In this document: positions 20,337 through 29,833 of the stretch, piece by piece | How positions within the stretch are numbered: position 1 is the first letter of the stretch | How the letters are laid out: the number at the start of each line of letters is the position of its first letter | From: Pegoplata infirma | Lineage: Eukaryota > Arthropoda > Insecta > Diptera > Anthomyiidae | Reading direction: 5' to 3' | DNA: 64,000 nucleotides | Assembly (NCBI GenBank): GCA_963921195.1 | Contig: OY992537.1 | Span: 124,669,347-124,733,346 of the forward strand | Made by a program: the position numbers and the translations under genes | The notes under the pieces: model-generated | What the model was told of the DNA's origin: nothing | Databases searched by the model: none | What the model saw: the letters and a program-made list of their open reading frames with translations, nothing else

Positions 20337-20958
20337 AACAAGTAAAAAAGTTAAATTCGGCCTTGCCGAATGTAGTAATACCCTCCACAATTTCAAAAAG
20401 ATTATTGCAAACAACTTTATTTAAAAGGAAATTACTTTTGAAAAAAAAAAAAATTTCCGCGAAAAAAAATTTTGTTAAAAAAAATCCGCGATTTTTTTCT
20501 TTTTTTGTCAAAAAATATGTTCGTACTTGTTTAAATACCATTTGTTGTTCAATTATGTTCACATATGTCAACCAGAAGCCGAATTAAAGCATTTTGTATT
20601 TTTAGGTTATGTTGAATGTACTGAAATTTTTGAGGTGTGCTTACATTTGCGTTCATAACTTTTGAACCGCTGAATCGATATCGCTCAAATGCAATACCAA
20701 ACTTCTCGGGAGAACTTCCAATATATATGTTAAGTTTCAGTCATCTCTGTGCAATATTTTGTCCGCGAGAGCATTTTCCACAGACAGACAGACAGACAGA
20801 CGGACAGACGGACAGACGGACATCGCTAGAATGTCTTAAAATCGATCGGGCATCATGAATATATATACTTTATGGGGTCCCAGACCGATATTTCGATGAG
20901 TTACAAACGGAATGACAAACTTATATATACCCTCTATCATTAAGTGGAGGGTATAAAA
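20337..20958 (-). mobile_element. DINE-1/HINE-like element, subfamily C, full length
   Basis: Minus-strand copy with the hairpin AAATTCGGCCTTGCCGAAT (20352-20370) and only one TTTTGAACCGCTGAATCGAT unit. It has a (GACA)n(GACG)n tract at 20782-20822 and ends ATTAAGTGGAGGGTATAAAA. Shorter than subfamily B. The other copy of this type is at 41136-42318. Confidence 0.8.
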
Positions 20959-21281
20959 ATAGAAGAAAAATTTAAAAGAAAAGCAAAGATTTGACTTTAA
21001 GCACTTAAATATGCTTTAAAATTGCCAAAATAGAGTGGATAAATATCTGTTTTTGTTAAAAAGTTACAACAATTTAAACTCGACTTAATTAATGCGAAAT
21101 AACATAATATACACTAATCACAGGATTTCTCAAGATGCAATTATCGTTCTTATATGATGACTTCCGTGCTATTAGGAATTTTTTATAATATATACAAGCA
21201 AATCACGAAAATCTGGGAACTTTTTTTATTTTTGTCGTGCTAGATTGGCCAGATGTGGCACTGTGCTGTTGGACGGACGTA

Positions 21282-24112
21282 CACTCAAAAAAAAGTGAAC
21301 TAAAATCTGGGAAAATTAAATTAATTTTAAGAAAAAGAGGGAATGATTTGGCTCCAAAGATTTTTTTTCTTGGTTTTAGCTCATAATTTTCCCAAAAATA
21401 AGGAAAACAAAGTTAATTAATTTTAAGCCCTAGACCCTAGACCCATCGGCTCGGACCCCATGGGTCCAGCCCCTTGTTAACTCAAGACCCCGGTCCTATA
21501 AGGGTCCCCATAGATTTTGACCCAAAATTTGTGTTCGTTTCGCTCTAACTTGCTTAGTTTTTGAGATACGGTAATAAGGGGTCTGATAGGGTCTTAAGAA
21601 TCTTAAAAACTGGATATCTCAAAAACTATTAATCGGAGGGCTTTCGGAAGTGTTCTATTATTATTTTGCGGAAGTGTTCTACGTGTCAAGAGCTATAAAA
21701 ATGCCGTTGGACCTTTTCTCGTGTTGGCAGTATTTACCGAGATATGTGCATTAGACCGACTCACCTTATATGGGCAAAAAAAAAGTTAAAGTTGTACCCC
21801 CCTCAAAATTAACTTTGACATGTTTTATGAAGATTCCCAAAATATTTGGGCTCTAGCGATAATCTCCCGTGAGCTAAACCGCGTCAAAAATGGGTCCAAA
21901 AATGGTATTTTTCATGAATAAAAAATACAGTGAATTTTTTTTTGTCCAATGAATGACCAAATATAATAGATATTTAGGAATTCTTTGATTCTGCATTAAA
22001 ACATTTTAAAAATCTAACCACAGACTCGAGATAACGAGATGTTTATGTCAGTTTTTTGATGCTTTTCAATTCGATTTTACTGAAAACTTAAATAACTTTG
22101 GTATTTTTTGGCCGATTTTCACTTCTAATACATCGTTAGAAAGGTGTTGACCACCGCTTGGGATTTTAGTCAAAAATTAACCCTTAACTGCACTGTCTTA
22201 CTTTTTTATAACATTTACTTCGACATCATTAAAATTCATTTTATAACCACAAAAAGCATATCTTTGTGCAGGAAACACGTTTAATTAATATATTTGGCCT
22301 CAATTAATTTAACCCATGCATGATCAAAATATTTTGGCAAACATTTTTAAAAAAGTTTTTGCGGAAATTATTGAAAACTAGTTGTAATACTTTAAAAAAA
22401 ATAAAATTAAAAAAGGTTTTGTTTATCTAGACGTGCTTATTAATATCAAATAATTATTACGTGTAACACTTTCCCGGTAATTTTTTTTTTCGAAATTTGT
22501 AAGTGCAAATTAATTTCAAAAATAAAATATAAACAAATTCTGTCTTAATCGCATATATTCGTGCAAAAAACGCATCTAATAAATAGAAATATAAATTATA
22601 TTATTATTTTTTTAAGTATTACAACTGGACTTAAACTTTTTCCACATTTTTTTTTAAATTGGTCATGAATGGGTTAAATAAAAAATATTAATATCTATTT
22701 ATTAGATAAGTTTTTTGCACGAATATATGCGATTAAGAGAAAATTGGTTTATATTTTATTTCTAAAATTTATTTGCACATACAAATTCCGAAAAAAAATT
22801 TCACCGGGAAAGTGTTACACGTAATAATTATTTGATAATTATAAGCACGTATAGATAAACAAAACCCATTTTGATTTTATTTTTTTAAATTATTTCAACT
22901 AGCTTTCAATAATTTCCGCAAAAACTTTTTTAAAAATGTTTGTCAAAATGTTTTGATCATGCATGGGTTAAATAATTGTGGTCAAATATATTAATAAAAC
23001 GTGTTTCCTGCACAAAGATACGCTTTTTGTGGTTATAAAATGGTTTTTAATGACGTCGAAGTAAATGTTATAAAAAAGTAAGACAGTGCAGTTAAGGGTT
23101 AATTTTTAACTAAAATCTCAAGCGGTGGTCAACACCTTTCTAACGATGTATTAGAAGTGAAAATCGCACAAAAATTACCAAAGTTATTTAAGTTTTCAGT
23201 AAAATCGAATTGAAAAGCATCAAAAAACTGACATAAACATCTCGTTATCTCGAGTCTGTGGTTAGATTTTTAAAATGTTTTAATGCAGAATCCAAGAATT
23301 CCTAAATGTCTATTATACTTGGTCATTCATTGGACAAAAAAAAATTTACTGAATTTTTAATTCATGAAAAATACAATTTTTGGACCCATTTTTGACGCGG
23401 TTTAGCTCACGGGAGATTATCGCTAGAGCCCAAATATTTTGGGAATCTTCATAAAACATGTCAAAGTTAATTTTGAGGGGGGTACATCATCAACATTTTT
23501 TTTTGAGTCACTCTAATGTGCATATATAAAATTTTTGGAATTTGAAATTTTAGATCTAAATTTAGGGTCTTGAGACCCCGACAGATATGCAGAGATAGGC
23601 TATTCAATATGTTTCTTTGTAGTCTTTCTTTTGAAAATTTCGTCCGTTTCGCTCTATCTCGCTTAGTTTACGAGATATCGCCATTTTGAGTTTTTAACTA
23701 AATTCTAAAAAGTTATTTACTAAATTCTATTATTATATTATAATATTATTAACTAAATTCTAAGAAATACACTTTCTCAATTCAAAGAAGATAAATACGA
23801 TGATGTTTTTTTTAGTAAGTTTTAACTAAACTCGAACTAAATTGTTTTTTTAAGAAATATGTCTTAAAAATAAAGATACGTTTCTTAGATTTGTGGAAAA
23901 TTTCTTTGGCAGTAAGAATTTTTTTCCTAATATTTAAAAATTCCATTTAAAGAAAACTATGAACTACTTATAAGTAAATGAACTAAACTTTTTTCCTCAT
24001 AGTTAAGAAAATTTCTCATTTTTTAGTTAAATTTTACTAAATTTTAGGAAAATTTATGATAAATTTTCAAAGACATTTTTTCCTTAATTTTAGTTATGTC
24101 TTTTTTTCATTG
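21282..24112. mobile_element. CACTCAAAA-type element (copy 4), split by a palindrome
   Basis: Flanked by TA, it opens CACTCAAAAAAAAGTGAAC and closes TTTTTTTCATTG before TA. Inner sequence includes GACCCATCGGCTCGG and TTTCGCTCTAACTTGC, shared with the copies at 48798 and 57716, while the outermost parts carry AAATCTGGGAAAATTAA-type words as in copy 1. The 1.76-kb palindrome at 21752-23515 was inserted later. Confidence 0.55.
21752..23515. mobile_element. 1.76-kb palindromic (foldback) element with 8-bp duplication
   Basis: Termini TAGACCGACTCA and the complement TAGAGTGACTCA are flanked by an exact duplication ATGTGCAT (21744-21751, 23516-23523). Nearly the whole element is an inverted repeat about a centre near 22634. 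For example GATAATCTCCCGTGAGCTAA (21859) is mirrored at 23400-23420, and CATCTCGTTATCTCGAGTC mirrors at 22020-22045. An 8-bp duplication and a TAGAG-like start fit a hAT-type mobiliser. It contains no protein-coding gene. Confidence 0.8.
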
Positions 24113-25398
24113 TATCTTCATGTCATTAGGCGTTATAGGGAATTTCTTTGGAAAATTTTCTTAGAATTTCTTTGATTTAGCTATACGACTTTCAGTTTTT
24201 TTTTTTAGCCCTACAAATGGACCCGCCCTAATGTAAATACTTGTAGTTAATAAATCTTTGTTAATATAATTTAAAAAATAACAAACCATAAGTACATTTT
24301 TTCTGCACTTAAAATTCCTAAGAGTATCGATACTATTTCATATCTATTTTTAAACACATCCAACCTATCAACCTTCTTCACCTGTCAGCGTATTTGAAAT
24401 TTCAAAATAATTTTACAAATTCGAATTCTGTTGTTGGTTTTTTTGAATTCAATATCTTTGACTATGCATCATCTTCACATACAGCCAAGTCAGCAGTCAT
24501 CATTGCAACAATCTTAAACATTATAGTCACGTAGACAAAAAAATTTAATATTTTTAGCAAATATAAACGCCCACCACAAGGAGAATCCAAATAAAAAAAA
24601 GAAACTTAATAAATGCTGCATACAAGCATGCGTGCCAGCTAAACACGCCTAAAAAACGGAAAAACGCATATTTGTGCGCACTTTAACAATTTATTTTAAT
24701 TTTTTTCAACATTAAAGCCACTGCAACTTTAAGACGAAAAAAAATTAAAAAAAAAATTGAAAATAAAAATTATTAAATCACGTAGTTTAAAGGTGATGCA
24801 GGAGCATATGTTAGGGAACAGAAAACATGTCGTCACCCTTTTGTATGGTAGTTTTTTGTGCCAGTAAATGAAATATTCCAGCAAACCCTCCTTTCTACTA
24901 TATATGCCATAGAGAAAAAAACTCCATGGATATTAATGATTAACAGTAGGAGTTATGAGAACTATTTTTTTTGTAAAAAAAGTAATCTTAATTATTTAAA
25001 ATAAACGACTATTTAAATAAACGAATATTAAAGCATGCGAACTTGTTTAACAGAATAGGGATTTATGTAAAAAATATCCTGTTGTTCTAAAAAAAAAAAA
25101 TTATAACTGGATTCTGATGTTGAACAATCATATGTATGGTTTTTATTTTTGTAATCACGCAAATAAAGGTCATTTCAATGTTTTATAAGCGTCAATTAAC
25201 ATCGTCTGACAGGCGCACATATAGGGGCCGGAAAGAATATATAAACATTTGATATAGTTTCTTGAAATAAATGTTTTCGAATTTAAGGTGTTTCTTAAAT
25301 CATTTATTTTTGATAGGGGATCTTGAATATACATGCATATATTTATTTGGCTTTTTACCATCTCTCAGCCATATGTGAAGAAATGTATTAGTGACCGA
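24113..25398. other. No feature recognised
   Basis: AT-rich spacer of about 1.3 kb. Open frames such as 25170-25361 are short and show no recognisable motif. Confidence 0.45.
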
Positions 25399-25400
25399 TA

Positions 25401-25629
25401 CACCCAAAAAAAAAGTGGGTATTCAATACTAAAAATTTAACTAAATGTTAGTCCAAAAGGACCTAGTGCAGGAATTGGTAACCAATACTAAAATTTTTTA
25501 CTAATATTATTCAAAATCAGTAAAAATTACTAATTTTAGTACTTTGAAGATACTAAAATTAGTAACTAATTAGTAGATTTTTGTACAATATCACTTACTA
25601 AACCTTTTACTGTAGAATTTTTTTGAGTG
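25401..25629. mobile_element. CACTCAAAA-type MITE (copy 5), 229 bp
   Basis: A complete small element: TA, then CACCCAAAAAAAAAGTGG ... TTTTTTGAGTG, then TA. The interior repeats TACTAAAATTAGTA-like words in both orientations. It is the shortest full member of the family here. Confidence 0.7.
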
Positions 25630-25654
25630 TAGTATTAAATACCGAATAACATCA

Positions 25655-26209
25655 CACAGAAAAAAATATGAAGGAAACAAATTTGAGTAATCACTTGTTT
25701 AAATTTAAAAACAAAAATTGAGTAATTTTTTAATTGACGCAATTAAAAATTTACTCAAAAATTTTAAAAACAATTTATGTAAATAATTTAATAAAAATTT
25801 AATAGTTTTTTAATTTTTTTAACTCTCATAGTTTTTTGAATTCTCGTTTAGTTTATAGTTTTTTGTGTATGTATATGAAAGTTTGTAATTGCATTATAAA
25901 ATTTTCCAATGTTTTTGAGACATAAATATGTTTGGTAAGGTTTGAAAAAACAAGTTTTTTGTTTTTTTTTTTTTTTGTAAAAAAATTTAAAACTTTTTTA
26001 TACTTTTAAAAAAAATAAATAGATAAATTTTGAGTAAATTTTTAATTGTTTCAATTAAAAATTTACTCAAATTTTTTTTCCAACATTTAATAAATTTTTA
26101 TTAAAAATTTACTCAATACTATTAAATCGTTTACTGGTGCAAAATTGAGTAATTTTTTACTCAATGGTATTAAAACTTTTCTCAAATATTTTTTTTATTT
26201 TTTTCTGTG
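25655..26209. mobile_element. CACAGAAAAAAATA inverted-repeat element
   Basis: Left CACAGAAAAAAATATG is the complement of the right ATTTTTTTCTGTG, with CA adjacent on both sides. The body is built of TTGAGTAATTTTTAATTG and its complement, repeated at least five times. It resembles the CACTCAAAA family in organisation but has a different terminus. Confidence 0.55.
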
Positions 26210-26460
26210 CATGTGTCATAATTTTTGTGTCGGTTAATAAACAGTGTTTCAATACTGTTGATGGTGCCAACACCGTCGTAGTATAAACATATAAATATAA
26301 TAAACCTTACCAACCCACATCAATCAAATGGCGACAATCGTAAACGACATTGATAACAACTTCATAGTGGGATAACCTGGCTGAATATAAAACCCACCAC
26401 ACATATGTTATTCTCACCATACTGAGTATAGGTATCAGCTGTTCAACAAGAATATAAGTA

Positions 26461-26585
26461 AGTGTCTCTTCACAATACAGTAGCAAGCAGCTGACAGCAA
26501 ATTTTTTACATGTATTTTGTTGTTGCGCCAACAACAAAATACATGTAAAAATTTTGCTATTTGCTGCTGTATTGTGAAGAAACAC
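26461..26585. repeat. Long hairpin, about 55-60-bp arms
   Basis: The left arm AGTGTCTCTTCACAATACAG onward is the inverse of the right arm ending CTGTATTGTGAAGAAACACT. The inner stem TACATGTATTTTGTTGTTG pairs with CAACAACAAAATACATGTA around a CGC loop. The left arm carries a few extra bases (AGCTGAC). It sits next to a GC-richer minisatellite. It may be a small foldback element or a small-RNA hairpin; the sequence alone does not decide. Confidence 0.65.
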
Positions 26586-26669
26586 TAACAGCAATCAACA
26601 AACTCGTTCAGGTTGCTGGTGGCCGTGAATCAGTACACTTGGGTCTCTAGTTTACTAAGTTTATCGCGA

Positions 26670-27066
26670 TTGGGGAGTGCTGTCGCCAGGTGCCCCAAAT
26701 TCTTCAACTAGGCCAGATGCCCTAGTTGGACTTACCCTTGCCAGGTGCCCTAGCTTGGATTATTTTCATTGCTCGCGTCTAGAGAGTGCTGTCGCCAGGT
26801 GCCCTAGCTTGGATTATATTCACTGCTAGCGTCTAGGGAATGCCGTCGCCAGATGACCTAGCATGGATTATTCTCGGTGCTCACGTCTAGGGTGCTGTCG
26901 CCAGGTGCCCTAGCTTGGATTATTTTTGCTGCTTGCTTCTAGGAAGTGCTGTTACGAGATGCCCTAGCTTGGTATAATTTCTCTGCTCGCGACTAAGGAG
27001 TGCTGTCGCCAGATGTCCTAGCTCGGATTATCCTCGCTGCCCGCGTCTAGGGAGTGCTGGGCGCCA
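26670..27066. repeat. GC-richer minisatellite, 54-55-bp unit
   Basis: The unit GAGTGCTGTCGCCAGGTGCC, then CTAGCTTGGATTAT and GCTCGCGTCTAG, repeats from about 26783 at 26838, 26891, 26944, 26999 and 27053. A partial, rearranged unit lies at 26675-26760. It stands out from the AT-rich surroundings. Units drift between 53 and 55 bp, so no frame is kept; TAG and TGA occur within units. Confidence 0.8.
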
Positions 27067-27119
27067 GTTTTGGGTAAAAACTTATATTTATGTTTAAAAA
27101 TCAGCACCTGTACAGAAAA

Positions 27120-27335
27120 TAAAATTGTAAATTTTTTTTAATTAAAATTTTAATTGTTTTTTAATTAAAATTTTAATTGTTTTTTAATTTAATATCAATT
27201 AAATTTTTAATTTATATAATTAATAGTTTAATTAAATTTCTAACTTTAATTTAATTATCATTTTAATTGTTTTTAAATTTAATATTAATTAAATATTTAA
27301 TTAATATAATTAATTGTTTAATTAAATTTTTAGCT
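27120..27335. repeat. TTAATTAAA-rich low-complexity block
   Basis: Almost entirely TTTAATTG, ATTAAAATTTTAATTG and related AT-only words. A longer phrase (TTTAATTGTTTTTAATTTAATATTAATTAAA-like) occurs twice at about 60-90-bp spacing. Non-coding. Confidence 0.6.
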
Positions 27336-27381
27336 TTTTAGCTATTTTTGTTTTGTTTTCAGTGTGTGTGCGAGTATGTGA

Positions 27382-27935
27382 CATAGATGGGACTAATTAA
27401 TTAATGGGACCAATTAATTGATGGTTTAATTAAAATTTAATTGATGTCAATGGTAATTAAATTTTTTTCATTACCATTGGTTGTATCAATTGAACCAATT
27501 AAATTACTAATCAATTTTATTACTAATGAAAATTAAAAAAAAAAATAATTACAATTGCCACACCAATATCAATTAAAAAATAATTACCATTAGTAAAATT
27601 CGTCACAATATTGTCAAAATCGTTAATATTTGAAAATATCTGTTGTTTTTTATTATTTTGTATTTCAATTTTTTACATTTTATGAACCAAACGCATGTTG
27701 ATTGCCTTTGAATAACACAATATTTGAAGTTTTTATTTGCGCTTTAATTTTTGTGTTTATTCATATTAAAAAAAAAAACTTTTTCAACAATTGGTGCATT
27801 TCATTACAATTGGTAATTATTTTTTCAATTAAAAAAATTTAATTACCATTAAATGGTAATGAAATTTTTTTCATTACCATTGATATCAACCAATGGTAAG
27901 TAAATTTCAATGGTAATGAAAAATTTCCATCTATG
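27382..27935. mobile_element. hAT-like MITE, 554 bp, CATAGATGG termini
   Basis: Ends CATAGATGGGAC and the complement CATAGATGGAAA are flanked by GTATGTGA (27374-27381) and GTATGTGG (27936-27943), 7 of 8 matching. The interior is dominated by CATTACCATTG / CAATGGTAATG and AATTAATT words in both orientations. No coding capacity. Confidence 0.6.
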
Positions 27936-28204
27936 GTATGTGGTTTTCTGTTGCATGGTTTTACATACAAAAACATATAGTTTTTTTAATTCTCATTTTG
28001 TTTATAGTTTTATGTGTATGAATTTAAAAGGTTTATAATAAACTAAATAAAATTGTCTTACAATTTGCGATTTTGCCTTTACGGCATAAATATATTTGGT
28101 AAAGTTTGAAGAAACATTTTTTTAAACTATTTTATTAAAAAAATTGCTTTTTTAAATTTTATATTTATGAAAATTTATTGTTTTTAATTAATTTTTTTTT
28201 AATT

Positions 28205-28848
28205 TATACAGTTTTGGAATTTTTAAATATTTTTCCAATAAAGAACTCAAAATGTCCGAATTTTTAGCCGGATTTGGTCAAAAGATTCGGACATTAATTT
28301 TTTTCGAAATACGTAACTTTTTCCAACTTTTACCGCTGGTTGCCGACTGAAGACGACCTTGCAAAATTTTGTCATAAATTTTCCCATGTTTTTTTATATT
28401 TTTTACATTACAAATTGGTCTCAAAAGTTGGAAAATATTAAGCATTTTATCTAAATAATATTAAAAAATATTAAAATGCGGTTTTGGTCCAAAAATGCTG
28501 ATCAGCGGTTTTGGTCCACAGATGCTGATCAGCATTCATGTTTTATATATTTTTTAATATTTTTTACATACCATACTTAACATTTCCCAACTTTTAAGGC
28601 CAATTTGGTTATAAAATGATTTTTATGTTTAAAAATCAGCATCTGTGGACCAAAATTGCGGTTTTGGAATTTTTAAAATATTTTTCTAATAAAGTACGCA
28701 AAATTTCCGAATTTTTGAACCGGATTTGGTCAAAAAATTCGGACATGAATTTTGGTCAAAATATGCAATTTTTTCCAACTTTGACCGCTGGTTGCCGACT
28801 GAAGATGACCTTGCAAAATTTTGTCATAAATTTTCCCATAATGAGCTC
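28205..28848. repeat. Direct repeat of about 190 bp around an inverted-repeat core
   Basis: Sequence from CAGTTTTGGAATTTTTAAA (28209) through CCGCTGGTTGCCGACTGAAG to GTCATAAATTTTCCCAT (28386) recurs at 28664-28842, offset about 446-456 bp. Between them lies an imperfect palindrome, with GATCAGC motifs and GGTTTTGGTCC phrases repeated. A tandem duplication of a transposon-like unit is likely. Confidence 0.6.
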
Positions 28849-28938
28849 TAGCGTGTCCATCGTTTTGGCAGGTATAACGACACGAAATTCAACAGTTTAA
28901 ATTTGTCGGGACGCCCTACTGAGCATTAGGATGGTGTA

Positions 28939-29731
28939 TATGAGGAGTCGCAGAACAAAACGTACTTTTTCGCATTTTTTGACAAATTGATTTTTTGTTC
29001 TTTTTAAATTATTGGGTTCGAAATCTATCAGAAAAAATTTCCATAGCGTGAATTATTTTTGTTTTTCATCAAGAAAATGGATTCCTTAAAAATTGGTGTG
29101 TAACAAAACGTCCTTTTTTGTTAATTTTTTATCAAAACGTACTTTTTTCATTGTATTTCATATGCAAGATTTTTCATAATTTTATAACGCCATTTTACTC
29201 TTATATTCCATATACATATAAATGCCCACCAAGGTTTTTTGAGGCCTTCTTGCAAGCCAGTGAAGGATTTCCCCTTAATCTTCTTATTGGTCTATTTACA
29301 CCCCACAACCACAGTATGAGGGTACATTAACTTTGCCAATTCGTGTGTAACGTATCTAAATATGGGCCAATGAGGCTCATTTGTAGTTTTTACTAAATAA
29401 GAACATTTTTAAAACACTCGATCAAAATAGTATAGTCTAAAAAAATACGCACATCAAAACGTCGTTTTTAAATTATTTTTAAACAAAACGTACTTTTTTC
29501 ATTATTTTTTAACAAAACGTACTTTTTCCAAAGTAAAAGTGGTTTTATATTAAACATCCTTAACATATAATGTGGTGACTTATGGCAGTTTGATGCATCT
29601 CTTGATAAGCAAAAAATTTGTTACCATATTCAGATTCATGCAGTTTTTTAAAGGGGCGAAATAAATAAACCTCAATTTCCCAAAAAATTTTAATATGCGA
29701 AAAAGTACGTTTTGTTCTGCGACTCCTCATA
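28939..29731. mobile_element. Inverted-repeat element, TATGAGGAGTCGCAG termini
   Basis: About 38 bp at the left (TATGAGGAGTCGCAG, GAACAAAACGTACTTTTTCG) are repeated as a complement at the right end, with TA on each side. The motif AACAAAACGTACTTTTT recurs internally (near 29100, 29130, 29485 and 29510). A fragment of a DINE element (29299-29370) is embedded. No transposase was found. Confidence 0.65.
29299..29370 (+). mobile_element. DINE-1/HINE-like fragment inside another element
   Basis: ACCCCACAACCACAGTATGAG, GTACATTAACTTTGCCAATTC and GTGTGTAACGTATCTAAATAT match the 5' end of subfamily A. The rest of the DINE is absent, so only its first 70 bp or so remain. Confidence 0.6.
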
Positions 29732-29833
29732 TATTAAGCACCATGAGAAAATAAGACGTGATTCTTTTCAGAATTTTTCTAAACATAAGCCTAAAAAAAG
29801 TTCACACAGTTAAAAAAAAAAATCGGTTTTTAT

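Noticed and set aside
26783..27052. 18-residue coding repeat (54 bp is 18 codons)
   Set aside because: Unit length shifts to 53 and 55 bp and in-frame TAG/TGA codons occur, so no frame survives.
26670..27066. CRISPR-like array
   Set aside because: The units are contiguous 54-55-bp repeats with no unique spacers, in a eukaryotic context.
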